Assembly (NCBI RefSeq): GCF_016786325.1
Contig: NZ_JADWYU010000091.1
Location: 1-58,559 of the forward strand
Source: Frankia nepalensis
Lineage (GTDB): Bacteria > Actinomycetota > Actinomycetes > Frankiales > Frankiaceae
DNA: 58,559 nt
Direction: 5' to 3'
Shown here: piece after piece, positions 25,170 through 34,378 of the stretch
Position numbering within the stretch: position 1 is the stretch's first letter
Layout: every line of letters begins with the position of its first letter
Notes under the pieces: model-generated
What the model saw: the letters and a program-made list of their open reading frames with translations, nothing else
What the model was told of the DNA's origin: nothing
The model's database searches: none
Position numbers and translations under genes: made by a program

Positions 25170-26483
25170 ATGAATGCTGACGCCTCCGCGCGCGCCATCG
25201 ACGCTGTCGTCCGCACCAGGACGGGTACCGCGTTGGCCGCGAACGAGATCGAGCGGCTGGTGGCGGACTTCGTCGCCGGCCGGATTCCCGATTACCAGAT
25301 GTCCGCCTGGCTGGCGACGGTGGCCTGTCGGGGCCTGTCACGGGCGGAGACGGTGGCGCTGACCCGGGCCTATGTGACCGGCGGTGAGACGCTCGATTTC
25401 GCCGCGTCGGGACGGGTGGTGCTCGACAAGCACAGCACCGGCGGCGTGGGCGACACGGTGAGTCTCGTCGTCGTGCCGCTGGTCGCGGCGTGCGGAGTGG
25501 CGGTGGCCAAGATGAGCGGCCGCGGCCTGGGCCTTACCGGGGGCACGATCGACAAACTGGAGTCCATTCGTGGGCTGCGGCTGGAGCTCGACGCCGACGA
25601 CGTCTACCGGATGGTCGACCAGGTCGGAATGGTGATCACCGGGCAGAGCGCCGGGCTGACGCCCGGCGACAAGGTGACGTACGCGCTGCGAGACGTCACC
25701 GGAACAGTCGACAGCCTGCCGCTGATCGCGGCGAGCATCGTCAGCAAGAAAATAGCGGTGGGCGCGCACGGTGTGTTGTTCGACGTGAAGACAGGCGCGG
25801 GGGCGCTCATCCCGGACCGCGACCGGGCGGTCGAGCTGGCGCGGCTGATGGTCGAGGTAGCCACCGGCGCCGGGCTGCGCTGTCGGGCCGTGCTCACGGA
25901 CATGAGCCAACCGCTCGGGTACGCGGTCGGAAACGCCCTCGAGGTGCGTGAGGCGTTGGACGTGCTCAGGGGCCGGGAGGTGCCGGGACTGACCGATATC
26001 TGCCGCACGATCGCCGAGCTGATGCTGCGAAGCGCGGACCCGGATCTCACACCGGCGGACGCCGAGCGGAAGGTGAGCGGGATCCTGGCCGGCGGCGAGG
26101 GCTACGAGCAGTTCGTCCGCTGGGCGGTGGCGCAGGGAGCCGAGCCCGCCGCGCTGGAGGAACCGGACGGGCTGCCCACCGCCGAGTGCCGCACGCAGGT
26201 TGTCGCCGACCGCGGGGGCTACGTACGCGAGGTCGACCCACGCGCCATCGGCACGGCCGCCATGAACGTCGGGGCGGGCAGGTTCGTCAAGGGTGGCTCG
26301 CTGGACTACTCGGCGGGGGTCGTGCTGCGCCACCGGGTGGGGGACCAGGTCGCGGCCGGCGAACCGCTCGCCGTCATTCACCATCGCCACGGCGTCCAAC
26401 CGCCCATCGACCTCGTCAAGGACGCATTCCAGCTGTCCGAGTCCGCGCCGCCCAGCAGGCCGGTTCTTCTGCAGGTCATCTGA
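25170..26483 (+). CDS. deoA: Thymidine (pyrimidine-nucleoside) phosphorylase
   Basis: A 437-aa enzyme that splits thymidine or deoxyuridine with phosphate to the base and 2-deoxyribose-1-phosphate in nucleoside salvage. The family signature SGRGLGLTGGTIDKLESI is exact, with LDKHSTGGVGDTVSL for phosphate binding and IVSKKIAVGAHGVLFDVKTG in the hinge. The C-terminal domain contains GGYVREVDPRAIGTAAMNVG. The ATG at 25170 follows GAGGAG by about 9 nt; upstream in-frame starts are unlikely. The 246 nt before it hold only a short run of three TGGCCAGA-type repeats. Confidence 0.95.
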   Translation: MNADASARAIDAVVRTRTGTALAANEIERLVADFVAGRIPDYQMSAWLATVACRGLSRAETVALTRAYVTGGETLDFAASGRVVLDKHSTGGVGDTVSLVVVPLVAACGVAVAKMSGRGLGLTGGTIDKLESIRGLRLELDADDVYRMVDQVGMVITGQSAGLTPGDKVTYALRDVTGTVDSLPLIAASIVSKKIAVGAHGVLFDVKTGAGALIPDRDRAVELARLMVEVATGAGLRCRAVLTDMSQPLGYAVGNALEVREALDVLRGREVPGLTDICRTIAELMLRSADPDLTPADAERKVSGILAGGEGYEQFVRWAVAQGAEPAALEEPDGLPTAECRTQVVADRGGYVREVDPRAIGTAAMNVGAGRFVKGGSLDYSAGVVLRHRVGDQVAAGEPLAVIHHRHGVQPPIDLVKDAFQLSESAPPSRPVLLQVI

Positions 26484-26685
26484 ACCTGTCCCGGAAGCGC
26501 CAGACGGCATGAGGAAGTGGTGGCCCGTCGCCGAGCCGCCCTTGGGTGGAAGGACCGTGGCCGGTCGTCGCGGCGATTCGGCGGTCCGGGGGCGTGGCCG
26601 GTTTTCGCGGGGTCGTCGGGGGGTTTGGGCGGCGTTGTCCGGGCATGGCGCCGTTACGGCTTCCGAGACCTCGAGGAGGACACCC

Positions 26686-27105
26686 GTGGCCCGAACGGTG
26701 GCTGAGATCATGACCAGGGATCCCGCGACGATCCAGGCCGACCAGCCGGTGGTGGAGGCCGCGCGGCTGATGCGGGCGTCCGACGCGGGTGACGTCATCG
26801 TGTTCGACAACGGGCGGGTCGCGGGGATCCTCACCGATCGCGACATCGCGATGCGGGTGGTCGCCGAGGGCCGGGACCCGGCCGCCACGCCGGTTCGGGA
26901 GGCGTGCAGCGGCGAGCTGACGACCGTCACGCCGGCCACGACCATCGTCGAGGCCGTCCGTCTGATCCGCGCGAACGCGGTACGGCGGCTGCCGGTCCTC
27001 GACCGGGGCCATCTGGTGGGTGTCGTGAGCATCGGCGACCTGGCCATCGAGCGTGCCGAGGATTCCGCGCTCGCGCAGGTCAGCGCCGCGACCGGCAACG
27101 ACTGA
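26686..27105 (+). CDS. CBS-domain pair protein
   Basis: A 139-aa protein consisting of two CBS motifs: ARTVAEIMTRDPATIQADQP with GRVAGILTDRDIAMRVVAEG, then TTVTPATTIVEAVRLIRANA with GHLVGVVSIGDLAIERAEDS. Such Bateman modules bind adenine nucleotides and report energy state. No effector domain is attached. GTG 26686 has GAGGAGG 6 nt upstream. It lies 137 nt before a type II NADH dehydrogenase gene on the same strand, a possible functional partner. The 200 nt upstream contain nothing else I can support. Confidence 0.9.
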   Translation: MARTVAEIMTRDPATIQADQPVVEAARLMRASDAGDVIVFDNGRVAGILTDRDIAMRVVAEGRDPAATPVREACSGELTTVTPATTIVEAVRLIRANAVRRLPVLDRGHLVGVVSIGDLAIERAEDSALAQVSAATGND

Positions 27106-27241
27106 CGACGCGGGGCCGGTCAGCGGCCGGACCGGTCAGCGCGGGGCCGGCCCGGCGGGGGGCCGGCCGAGCCCTGAGCTGGCCGGCCCGGCCGCGCGGC
27201 GGGAGAGTGGCACCCGGCAGTGACGGGAGGAGAGCCGAACC

Positions 27242-28687
27242 GTGAAGAACTCGACCGCGATGGCGCGGGCGGAGCGGATAGCCGAACGCGTTGGCCGCCG
27301 CATGCCAGGTGTGGGTGGCGGCGCTCCCGCCGGGAGCGAGCGTGCTCGAACGGCCACCGACCGCCCGGCCCCGGGCGGCGAGACGCCGCGGGTGGTCGTC
27401 GTCGGGGGCGGATTCGCCGGCCTCGGGGTGCTCCGGTACCTCGAGGCACGACTGCCGGCGGGCGCGGCCGACCTCGAGCTCGTCTCCCCGACGGACCACC
27501 TGCTCTACACCTCCCTGCTGCCTCAGGTGTGCGCCGGCGACGTGGAGCCGCGGCACCTGGCGGTGTCGGTACGGGGAACGTTGCGGCGGGCCGTCCTGAG
27601 ACCGGGGCACGCCGTCGACATCGACGTCGCGGCACGCACGGTCACGGTCGCGGGCGGCGACGGCACGACATACGAGACCAGCTGGGACCGTGTCGTCCTG
27701 GCACCCGGATCACTCACCCGCACCTTCGACATTCCAGGCCTCGCCGAACACGGCCTCGGCCTGAAGAACCTCGCCGAGGCCGTCTACCTGCGCGACCACG
27801 TCCTGCGTCAGCTCGAGTACGCGGACATGTGCGCCGACGCCGCCGAGCGGCGAGCGCGCTGCACGTTCGTCGTGGTCGGCGCCGGTTACACCGGAACCGA
27901 ACTCGCGGCCCAGATGCGCCGGTTCACGGCCGGCGTCCTCGACCGCTTCCCCCGGCTGGCGGCCGACGACCTTCGCTGGGTCCTGCTCGACCTGGCACCG
28001 CGGGTGCTTCCGGAACTCGACGAGGCCCTCGGCGCCGGTGCCATGAAGGTGCTGCGCGAACGAGGAGTGGAGGTCCGGCTGGAAACCTCCGTATCGAAGG
28101 TCACGGCCGGGTCGGTCACGTTGAGCGACGGCGAGATCCTGCCCACGCACACCCTCGTCTGGTGCGCGGGCATCACCCCGAACCCGCTGGTGGAGAAGGT
28201 CGGTACCGAGACCGTCAAAGGCCGGCTCGTCGTCGACGAACACTTCGTCGTCCCCGGCGCGGCGGGCGTGTTCGCCCTCGGCGACGCGGCGGCGGTACCC
28301 GACGTGACCAGGGGCGGGGCTCCCGCCGGGCAGACCGCGCAGCACGCCGTCCGCCAGGGCGCGGCCGCCGGGCGCAACGTCGCGGCCTCACTCGGCTACG
28401 GCAGGACACGGCCCTACCGCCACCGTGACCTCGGGTTCGTCGTCGACCTCGGCGGCGCCGACGCCGTCGCCAACCCGCTCGGGATCCACCTCTCGGGTGT
28501 CGCTGCCGCGGCGGTCACCCGCGCCTACCACCTGCTGGCCCTCGGCGCGGGCACCAACCGGGCGCATGTGGCCGCCGACTGGCTGCTGGCCGCGGCGGCA
28601 CCTGAGCAGGTGGTCCAGCTGGGGTTCCTTCCCCCGGCCAAGGCGACGATCACCGAGGTCGAGGACACCCACATCTACTCCGGATGA
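27242..28687 (+). CDS. ndh: Type II NADH dehydrogenase
   Basis: A 481-aa FAD enzyme that passes electrons from NADH to quinone without proton pumping. The first dinucleotide fold is RVVVVGGGFAGLGVLRYLEA (about residue 50), the second TFVVVGAGYTGTELAAQMRR, and the FAD-closing segment is GVFALGDAAAVPD. The membrane-facing quinone-site region is HAVRQGAAAGRNVAASLG. The C-terminus has amphipathic sequence rather than a full transmembrane helix. GGGAGGAG precedes the GTG by about 7 nt. A strong bidirectional-type hairpin follows before the convergent phoD gene. Confidence 0.9.
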   Translation: MKNSTAMARAERIAERVGRRMPGVGGGAPAGSERARTATDRPAPGGETPRVVVVGGGFAGLGVLRYLEARLPAGAADLELVSPTDHLLYTSLLPQVCAGDVEPRHLAVSVRGTLRRAVLRPGHAVDIDVAARTVTVAGGDGTTYETSWDRVVLAPGSLTRTFDIPGLAEHGLGLKNLAEAVYLRDHVLRQLEYADMCADAAERRARCTFVVVGAGYTGTELAAQMRRFTAGVLDRFPRLAADDLRWVLLDLAPRVLPELDEALGAGAMKVLRERGVEVRLETSVSKVTAGSVTLSDGEILPTHTLVWCAGITPNPLVEKVGTETVKGRLVVDEHFVVPGAAGVFALGDAAAVPDVTRGGAPAGQTAQHAVRQGAAAGRNVAASLGYGRTRPYRHRDLGFVVDLGGADAVANPLGIHLSGVAAAAVTRAYHLLALGAGTNRAHVAADWLLAAAAPEQVVQLGFLPPAKATITEVEDTHIYSG

Positions 28688-28775
28688 GCCGAAGGATCTA
28701 CTCCGGACGAGTGGCAAGGGCTGACCGGCACCAGGACCGCCGACACCGACAGCTAAGGCTCCGCGGGAGCACCTG

Positions 28776-28799
28776 GGGTGTGTCCCACGGGACACACCC
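28776..28799. terminator. Hairpin between convergent ndh and phoD genes
   Basis: Perfect 11-bp arms GGGTGTGTCCC (28776-28786) and GGGACACACCC (28789-28799) around AC. It touches the phoD stop codon. Position between two convergent genes fits a two-way terminator, although no T-run follows. Confidence 0.65.
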
Positions 28800-30493
28800 T
28801 AGGCTCGCTGGGCGCCGGGGCGGCCGTTCTCGATCACCCAGGTGGCATCCGTGGTGGTCGGCGCGTCGCGTTGGTCGATGGTCTGCACCGTCCGCATGTC
28901 GGCGCGGCATTCGTCCGGTGTCACCGTGATCCGGGTGTAGCCGCGCCGGTCGCCGCGGAAGTAGCGGACGTGCGGGTTGAAGCGGGCGTTGTTCTCGGTC
29001 ACGAACTCGTCGCTGACGAGGAAGTACGCCGAGCTGACCGAGGTGCAGACGAACTCGGTGGCCACCACCGGCGAGTCCTGCGCGTCGAAGTCGACTCGCA
29101 GGTCGTTCACCCACGCGCAGTGGATGTCGCCGGAGAGCACCACGGGGTTGGTCGCCCCGGAGTCGCGGACCTCGGCGAGCAGCCGGGACCGGTACGGCCC
29201 GTAGCCGTCGTTCTGGTCCAGGTTGGCCAGCACCTCGCCCTGGCCGACGGGCAGCTGGGCGTTGACCTGGGCCATCATCGTCTGCTGGGCGATCACGTTC
29301 CAGCGCGCCGACGATGCCCGCAGCCCGTCGACCAGCCAGCGCTCCTGCTCGTCGCCGGCCATGGTCCCGGTGGTGTTGGAATGGCCGTCTACCGCGGGGC
29401 CGATGCCATCCGCCGGCCGGCCGGGCGGCGGGGTGCGGTACTGGCGGGTGTCCATCACGGCCAGGTCGAGCAGGTCGCCGTAGCCGAACCGGCGGTACAG
29501 CCGCAGGTCGGGCGATCCCGGCGTGTAGTCGACCCGGATCGGCATGTGCTCGTAGTACGCCTGGTAGCCGGCGGCGCGCTCGCGGGCGAAGGCTTCCGGC
29601 TCCTGGTGGGCCGGGCCGGTGTCGCGGCTCTCGTCCACCAGCCCGGCGTAGTTGTTCTCCACCTCGTGGTCGTCCCAGGTGACCACCCACGGCGCCGCGT
29701 GGTGCGCGGCCTGCAGCTGCGGGTCGGACTTGTACTGGCCGTACCGGGCGCGGTAGTCGTCCAGCGTGCTGAGCTGGCCCAGTCCCGGTGTCGCCGGCGC
29801 GGTGTGCCGCCGGTCGGCGAGCCGGCCGGCCGGGTCACCTTCGTAGATGTAGTCGCCGACGAAGAGCACCAGGTCGGGCCGGTCGGCGGCGATCGCGCCG
29901 TGCGCCGGCCAGTAGCCCTCCTCGTAGTCCTGGCAGCTCGCCAGCGCCAGCGACAGCTTCGAGCCCGCGGCGGTGCCCGAGCCGGCGGCGAGCGCCGTCC
30001 TTGTCCGTCCCACCGGGCTGATCACCGTGCCGGCCCGGAACCGGTAGAAGTACTCGCGTCCCGGCTCGAGGCCCTTCGCGTCGACGTGCACCGAATGCGC
30101 CAGCGCCGCCCGGGCCGGGGCCGTCCCGACGGCGACCACCGAGGCGAACTTCTCGTCGGTGGCGATCTGCCAGTCGACCTCGATGTCGCGGTTCGGCATG
30201 CCGCCGCCGGCGACGGTGGGCTGGGCCGCCAGCCGGGTCCAGAGGATCACCGCGTCGGGCAGCGGGTCGCCGCTGGCGACGCCGAGCGCGAACACCCCGT
30301 CGGTCACGCCGGGGATCGGCGTCGCCGGCCGCAACGTCGGCGCCGCCGGGGGAGACGAGCCGCCCCCGCCACAGGCCGCGGCGCCGAGCAGGACCGCCCC
30401 GCCGACCAGCAGCGAGCGCCGGGACGGAGCCGGCACGGTACGCGCCGCCGATGCTGTTCTCACCGGCCGAAATCTAGTCCTCGTCACGCCCAT
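28799..30493 (-). CDS. phoD: Alkaline phosphatase D (PhoD)
   Basis: A 564-aa exported phosphodiesterase/phosphatase that frees phosphate from organic esters. The N-terminus has a twin-arginine-like and lipoprotein signal (SRRSLLVGGAVLLGAAACGG), then the PhoD_N domain starting FALGVASGDPLPDAVILWTR. The metal-binding core shows LALASCQDYEEGYWPAHGAI, DLVLFVGDYIYEGDP, WVVTWDDHEVENNYAG, VIAQQTMMAQ and NPVVLSGDIHCAWVND. The ATG at 30493 is the best start, although the ribosome site is weak and GTG 30487 is possible. A single PHO-box-like half, GTTCACGGGTG on the minus strand at 30601-30611, lies about 110 nt upstream. It fits with the pst operon as phosphate-scavenging equipment. Confidence 0.9.
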   Translation of the reverse strand: MGVTRTRFRPVRTASAARTVPAPSRRSLLVGGAVLLGAAACGGGGSSPPAAPTLRPATPIPGVTDGVFALGVASGDPLPDAVILWTRLAAQPTVAGGGMPNRDIEVDWQIATDEKFASVVAVGTAPARAALAHSVHVDAKGLEPGREYFYRFRAGTVISPVGRTRTALAAGSGTAAGSKLSLALASCQDYEEGYWPAHGAIAADRPDLVLFVGDYIYEGDPAGRLADRRHTAPATPGLGQLSTLDDYRARYGQYKSDPQLQAAHHAAPWVVTWDDHEVENNYAGLVDESRDTGPAHQEPEAFARERAAGYQAYYEHMPIRVDYTPGSPDLRLYRRFGYGDLLDLAVMDTRQYRTPPPGRPADGIGPAVDGHSNTTGTMAGDEQERWLVDGLRASSARWNVIAQQTMMAQVNAQLPVGQGEVLANLDQNDGYGPYRSRLLAEVRDSGATNPVVLSGDIHCAWVNDLRVDFDAQDSPVVATEFVCTSVSSAYFLVSDEFVTENNARFNPHVRYFRGDRRGYTRITVTPDECRADMRTVQTIDQRDAPTTTDATWVIENGRPGAQRA

Positions 30494-30867
30494 CTGGGGC
30501 CAGTCCGCCGTGTCCGGCCAAGCGCCATCCTGAAGGCGTGGTCCGACAAGTCCGCCGTCGCCGCGATCCTCGAACCTCGACGGCTGACGCGCGCGACAGT
30601 CACCCGTGAACGTGGCCGAGTTTTCTCCGGACGGCCGTCGGCCTGGCGTCGGCGGTGCTCCACCGCTGTCGCGCATTTCCCGCGCCCTTCCTTTGCCCAC
30701 CCTTTTCGCCGCTGGTGGTGTCATCATCTTCGCTCTGCGCGACTGGTGGTTCTGGTCCGGCGCGGAGCTCGGTTCTGGCGCGTCGACCTGTGAGCATGAT
30801 CGCCGCGGGCGCTGCCCGGACGCGGCCGCGGGCATAATCGGCGGTAGTCCAGCGACACGGGGGACAG
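30494..30867. other. Divergent intergenic region, phoD / DUF4184
   Basis: 374 nt without a gene. It holds the GTTCACGGGTG half-site (complement of 30601-30611). Near 30834-30840 a TAAT-containing stretch could be part of the promoter for the plus-strand gene. Nothing else is clear. Confidence 0.3.
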
Positions 30868-31605
30868 GTGCCTTTCACGCTGAGCCATCCCATGGCAGTG
30901 CTTCCGCTGAGGCGTCTTGGTCTGCCGATGAGCGCGCTCGTGGCCGGGTCGTTGGCTCCTGACGCACCGCTGTTTCTCGGGTGGCCCGACTATCGGCTTA
31001 CCCATAGCGTGCTCGGCGCGGTGACGATCGTTCCGGTGCTGGCCCTGGCCGGGTTGGGTTTTTGGTTCTACCTGTTGCGCGATGCCCTGGTGGACCTGGC
31101 CCCGGATCCTGTCCGGTCGCGGCTGGTTTCCCGAGCGCGACTCACCGGACGCCAGTGGCTGTTGGCGCCGGCGGCGGCAAGCGTCGGGGCGATGACGCAC
31201 ATCGGTTGGGACGCGTTCACCCACTCGGGGCGGTGGGGTGTCCGCCAGGTGCCCTGGTTGAGCGCCGAGTACGGCGTCCTGCCGGGCTACCGGTGGGCTC
31301 AGTACGTCTCGAGCGTGGTCGGAATGGCCGTCGTCGCTGCGGCGATCATCGCTCACCTGCGAGCGCTGACGCGCGGGCCGCGTAGGCCGCGTCGGCACCG
31401 CCTGGAGCCGGTGGTTCTTCCGGCGGTCGTGGTCCTCGCCGTGGGGATCGGCGCGGTCGTCGGCCTGGCGAATGTGGGCCACGGGCCGCTCTATGTCGCC
31501 TTTCGGGGCGTCATTGCCGGTGGGGAGGTGCTGGCGGTCGCCCTGCTGCTGGTCACGGCTGGCTGGCGAGTGGCCCGGCGGGGCCCGGCGGTCGAGACCC
31601 TGTAG
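30868..31605 (+). CDS. DUF4184-family membrane protein
   Basis: A 245-aa integral membrane protein. It opens with PFTLSHPMAVLPLRR and SALVAGSLAPDAPLFLG, the family hallmark with a conserved His and acidic residue, followed by THSVLGAVTIVPVLALAGLG and ASVGAMTHIGWDAFTHSGRW, whose His-rich pattern recalls metal-dependent membrane hydrolases of the YdjM type. Six or so helices are predicted. GTG start, with GGGGGA about 7 nt upstream. Function is not established. The 240 nt downstream hold only the operator at 31825. Confidence 0.85.
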   Translation: MPFTLSHPMAVLPLRRLGLPMSALVAGSLAPDAPLFLGWPDYRLTHSVLGAVTIVPVLALAGLGFWFYLLRDALVDLAPDPVRSRLVSRARLTGRQWLLAPAAASVGAMTHIGWDAFTHSGRWGVRQVPWLSAEYGVLPGYRWAQYVSSVVGMAVVAAAIIAHLRALTRGPRRPRRHRLEPVVLPAVVVLAVGIGAVVGLANVGHGPLYVAFRGVIAGGEVLAVALLLVTAGWRVARRGPAVETL

Positions 31606-31824
31606 CACAGGCCGGCGCCGCCCCGGCCGCGCGCGGATGCATGTGGGATCTCGGCAGCCTTGTCGAGTTGGTCCTGACGATCGTCGCGTCGGGCGGTGCG
31701 CCGACACCGACCTGGCGGTTCCTCCCGCCCGGTGCCGGGAGGAGCGCCCTGCCGACTCCGCCCACGGCACGCTCCGGACGCCGCGCGGCGTGTCGGCCTT
31801 CGGACATCCATCCACAACATCAAG

Positions 31825-31837
31825 TTGACGGTGTCAA
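31825..31837. promoter_or_regulatory. Inverted repeat TTGAC-GGT-GTCAA
   Basis: A perfect 5-bp dyad 9 nt before the GTG of the TetR gene. Position and symmetry fit an autoregulatory operator. Confidence 0.5.
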
Positions 31838-31846
31838 TCTGAGCTC

Positions 31847-32626
31847 GTGACGTCCAAGCCACGCACGCGCGCCGGGCGCGGGGAAGGCGGCCGACTCGCC
31901 GAGGAGATCCTGCTCGCGGCCGAACAACTGCTCGTGGAAGCCGGCACCGAGGATGCCGTCACGCTGCGAGCGGTGGCCGAGCGAGTGGGCGTCACCACGC
32001 CGTCGGTCTACCTGCACTTCGCTGACAAGTCCGCCTTGCTGGCCGCCGTCTGCCTGAAGGGCTGGGCCGAACTGGGCGCCACGATGGCCGCCGCGGCCGA
32101 AGGGGTGGCCGACCCGTTCGAGGTGCTTCGCCGTTACGGCGCGTCCTACGTGCGGTTCGGTCTCGATCATCCCGTTCAGTACCGGTTGCTGTTGATGACA
32201 CGAGCCTCGGCCGCGGTCCCGGCCGGGGGGCAGCCCGGCGTCACCGCGACCGACGTCACCGCGGCCGAGGTCGTCGCGGCCACGGCCGCGCTCGACCAGA
32301 TCACCCAGGTCACCCAGCTGTGCATCGACGCGGGACTGTTCAGGGGCGAGGCACAGGCGCTCGCGCTGAGCATGTGGGCGGCCGTGCACGGCTGCGTCTC
32401 GCTGCTTCTCAGCATGCCGCGGTTCCCCTGGCCGCCGATCGAGGAGTACGTCGACCGCACGCTCCGGATGATCGGTTTCGGCGCTGGCCTGATCAGCCGG
32501 GTCGACGCGCCCGCGGGCACCTTCGGCAGCGAGGTCATGGCCGCGGAGTTCGACGCCACCGCCGCCCGGCTGGCCGCTCGACGGTCCGCCGGCGCGGTTG
32601 ACCCCCCGCCCGCCGACCCGGGGTAG
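31847..32626 (+). CDS. TetR-family repressor beside DHA2 pump
   Basis: A 259-aa regulator. The N-terminal helix-turn-helix is LAEEILLAAEQLLVEAG then VTLRAVAERVGVTTPSVYLHFADKSALLAA. The C-terminal ligand domain contains YRLLLMTRASA and LSMWAAVHGCVSLLLSM, the pattern of the TetR_C_33-like group. The last 40 residues are low complexity. It lies 108 nt before an efflux pump gene with a palindrome in between and has its own dyad upstream, so it probably controls both itself and the pump in response to a drug-like ligand. Confidence 0.9.
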   Translation: MTSKPRTRAGRGEGGRLAEEILLAAEQLLVEAGTEDAVTLRAVAERVGVTTPSVYLHFADKSALLAAVCLKGWAELGATMAAAAEGVADPFEVLRRYGASYVRFGLDHPVQYRLLLMTRASAAVPAGGQPGVTATDVTAAEVVAATAALDQITQVTQLCIDAGLFRGEAQALALSMWAAVHGCVSLLLSMPRFPWPPIEEYVDRTLRMIGFGAGLISRVDAPAGTFGSEVMAAEFDATAARLAARRSAGAVDPPPADPG

Positions 32627-32694
32627 CCCCCGCGGGGGCGCCGACACGGCCTCGAAGATCACGGCGATGGCCGTCGACCCGAACCGTCCCGACC

Positions 32695-32720
32695 GCGGTT
32701 TCGACCATGGTCTCGACCGC
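32695..32720. promoter_or_regulatory. Nested palindrome upstream of the DHA2 pump
   Basis: GACCATGGTC (32703-32712) is flanked symmetrically, 3 nt away on each side, by GCGGT and ACCGC. It lies 14 nt before the pump GTG and is a plausible second operator for the neighbouring TetR protein. It is unlike the site at 31825, so the two may bind different factors. Confidence 0.4.
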
Positions 32721-32734
32721 AGTGAGGAAGCCCG

Positions 32735-34279
32735 GTGAACGAGTTACCGCCACACCCCATGCCAGGCCGGTCCTACCCGGCGCCGGCTCAGGCACTGGCA
32801 CCCATGCCCGCGCCCGTCGCGGAGACGGCGCCGTCGGGGCCGTCGACCGGCGCCGGACATGCTGGCCGCGCTGGGCACGCCGGCCGGACCCTCGCGATCA
32901 CTTCCGTCGGTGTGTTCGTCGTTTTCCTGGACGCGACGATCGTCAACGTCGCGTTCGAGGCGATGGGCCGTAGTTTCCAGGCCGGCACCGCCAGCCTGGC
33001 CTGGGTGCTGAACACCTATTCGTTGATCTTCGCCGCGTTGCTGGTACCGGCCGGCCGGCTCGCCGATCAGTACGGCCGCAAGCGGCTGTTCCAGGTCGGC
33101 CTGGTCGGGTTCGCGGTCACCTCCGTCGTCTGCGGCCTGGCACCCAGCGTCGAAACCCTGATCGCCGGCCGCGGGTTGCAGGCGGTGTTCGCGGCGTTCC
33201 TGGTACCGGCGTCGCTCGCGCTGCTGCTGCCCGAGTTTCCCGTCGAGAAGCGCGCCACCGCCATCGGCGCCTGGGGCGCGGTGGGCGCGCTCGCGGCCGC
33301 CAGCGGGCCGACCGTCGGCGCCGTGGTCGTCCAGTACACCTCGTGGCGCTGGGTGTTCCTCATGAACGTCCCGGTCTGCCTGGTCGCCGCCGCGCTGGGG
33401 ATCAGAATCCTGCGTGAGAGCCGGGACGACACCGCGGACGGCCTGCCGGACCCGCTCGGCATCGTCCTCGTCGCGGTCGCGGTCGCGGCCGGCGCGCTCG
33501 GCATCATCCAGGGCCCGGAATGGGGCTGGGACAGCCCGGGGGTCCTTGGCGCGTTCGCCGTGGCCGCCGTCGGGTTGCCGTTGTTCGTGGCTCGCACCCG
33601 GCGCGCCGCCCAACCGGTGCTCGACCTGACGCTCTTCCGAGTCCGTACCTACGCCTACGCGAACGCCGCCTCGCTCACCTTCGCGGTGGCGTTCTTCGCC
33701 GTCGCGTTGGCGAACCTCATTTTCATGCAGACGGTGTGGGGATGGTCGGTGCTGCGGTCCGCGGTGGCCATCACGCCGAGCCCCGTGTTCGCCACGATCG
33801 CCGCGCCGTTGGCCGGCCGTCTCGCGGACCGCTTCGGACACCGCGCCGTCGTCGTCCCGGGAGCGCTGGTGTTCACCGCCGCGATGCTGCTCTACACCCG
33901 CGTCGACGCCACGCCCGACTACCTCACGGTCTGGCTGCCCGCGGCGGTGCTGTCCGGCATCGGGATCGGGATGACGATGCCCACGCTCGGCAGCGCGGCG
34001 GCAGCCTCCCTGCCGTCCGCCCAGTTCGCGGTCGGCAATGCCGTCAACGCGTCGTTTCGCCAGTTCGGCGCGGTGCTCGGCGTGTCGGTGTTCGTCGCGG
34101 TGCTGGGCACTCCTACCGGCGCCACCGCCATGGAATCGTTTCATCGGGTGTGGTTCGTCCTCGCCGCTGTCTCCGCGCTGACCTGCGTGCTGTGCGCCGG
34201 CGTCCGTACACCCTCAGCGAGAGCGGGCGGTCACCCCGGTGCTTCGGACAGCATGGGCGGGCTCGGCGACCGTCACTGA
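32735..34279 (+). CDS. DHA2-family drug efflux transporter (14 TM)
   Basis: A 514-aa major facilitator of the EmrB/QacA type that exports drugs or metabolites by proton antiport. Key motifs: motif D1 FLDATIVNVAFEAM, motif A LADQYGRKRLFQVGL, motif C-like AASGPTVGAVVVQYTSWRWV, then a second-half motif A (PLAGRLADRFGHR). Fourteen helices are predicted. The N-terminal 50 residues are Pro/Ala-rich and cytoplasmic. It follows the TetR gene in the same orientation and is its most likely target. Confidence 0.93.
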   Translation: MNELPPHPMPGRSYPAPAQALAPMPAPVAETAPSGPSTGAGHAGRAGHAGRTLAITSVGVFVVFLDATIVNVAFEAMGRSFQAGTASLAWVLNTYSLIFAALLVPAGRLADQYGRKRLFQVGLVGFAVTSVVCGLAPSVETLIAGRGLQAVFAAFLVPASLALLLPEFPVEKRATAIGAWGAVGALAAASGPTVGAVVVQYTSWRWVFLMNVPVCLVAAALGIRILRESRDDTADGLPDPLGIVLVAVAVAAGALGIIQGPEWGWDSPGVLGAFAVAAVGLPLFVARTRRAAQPVLDLTLFRVRTYAYANAASLTFAVAFFAVALANLIFMQTVWGWSVLRSAVAITPSPVFATIAAPLAGRLADRFGHRAVVVPGALVFTAAMLLYTRVDATPDYLTVWLPAAVLSGIGIGMTMPTLGSAAAASLPSAQFAVGNAVNASFRQFGAVLGVSVFVAVLGTPTGATAMESFHRVWFVLAAVSALTCVLCAGVRTPSARAGGHPGASDSMGGLGDRH

Positions 34280-34378
34280 CAGCCCCGGCCGTGGCTGGCG
34301 CCGACGACGACTTCGTCACGGCGATACCGGTCGGCGGTGCCAGTCGGGGCTGTCAGCCGGGCGTGTCAGTTGGGGGTG

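Noticed and set aside
28778-30793. Long plus-strand open frame opposite phoD
   Set aside because: Composition (Val/Arg/Gly-rich, no motif) is that of a shadow frame; PhoD motifs on the other strand are complete.
32744-34144. Long minus-strand frame opposite the DHA2 pump
   Set aside because: Very rich in Arg, Gly, Asp and His without any recognisable fold; shadow of the transporter gene.
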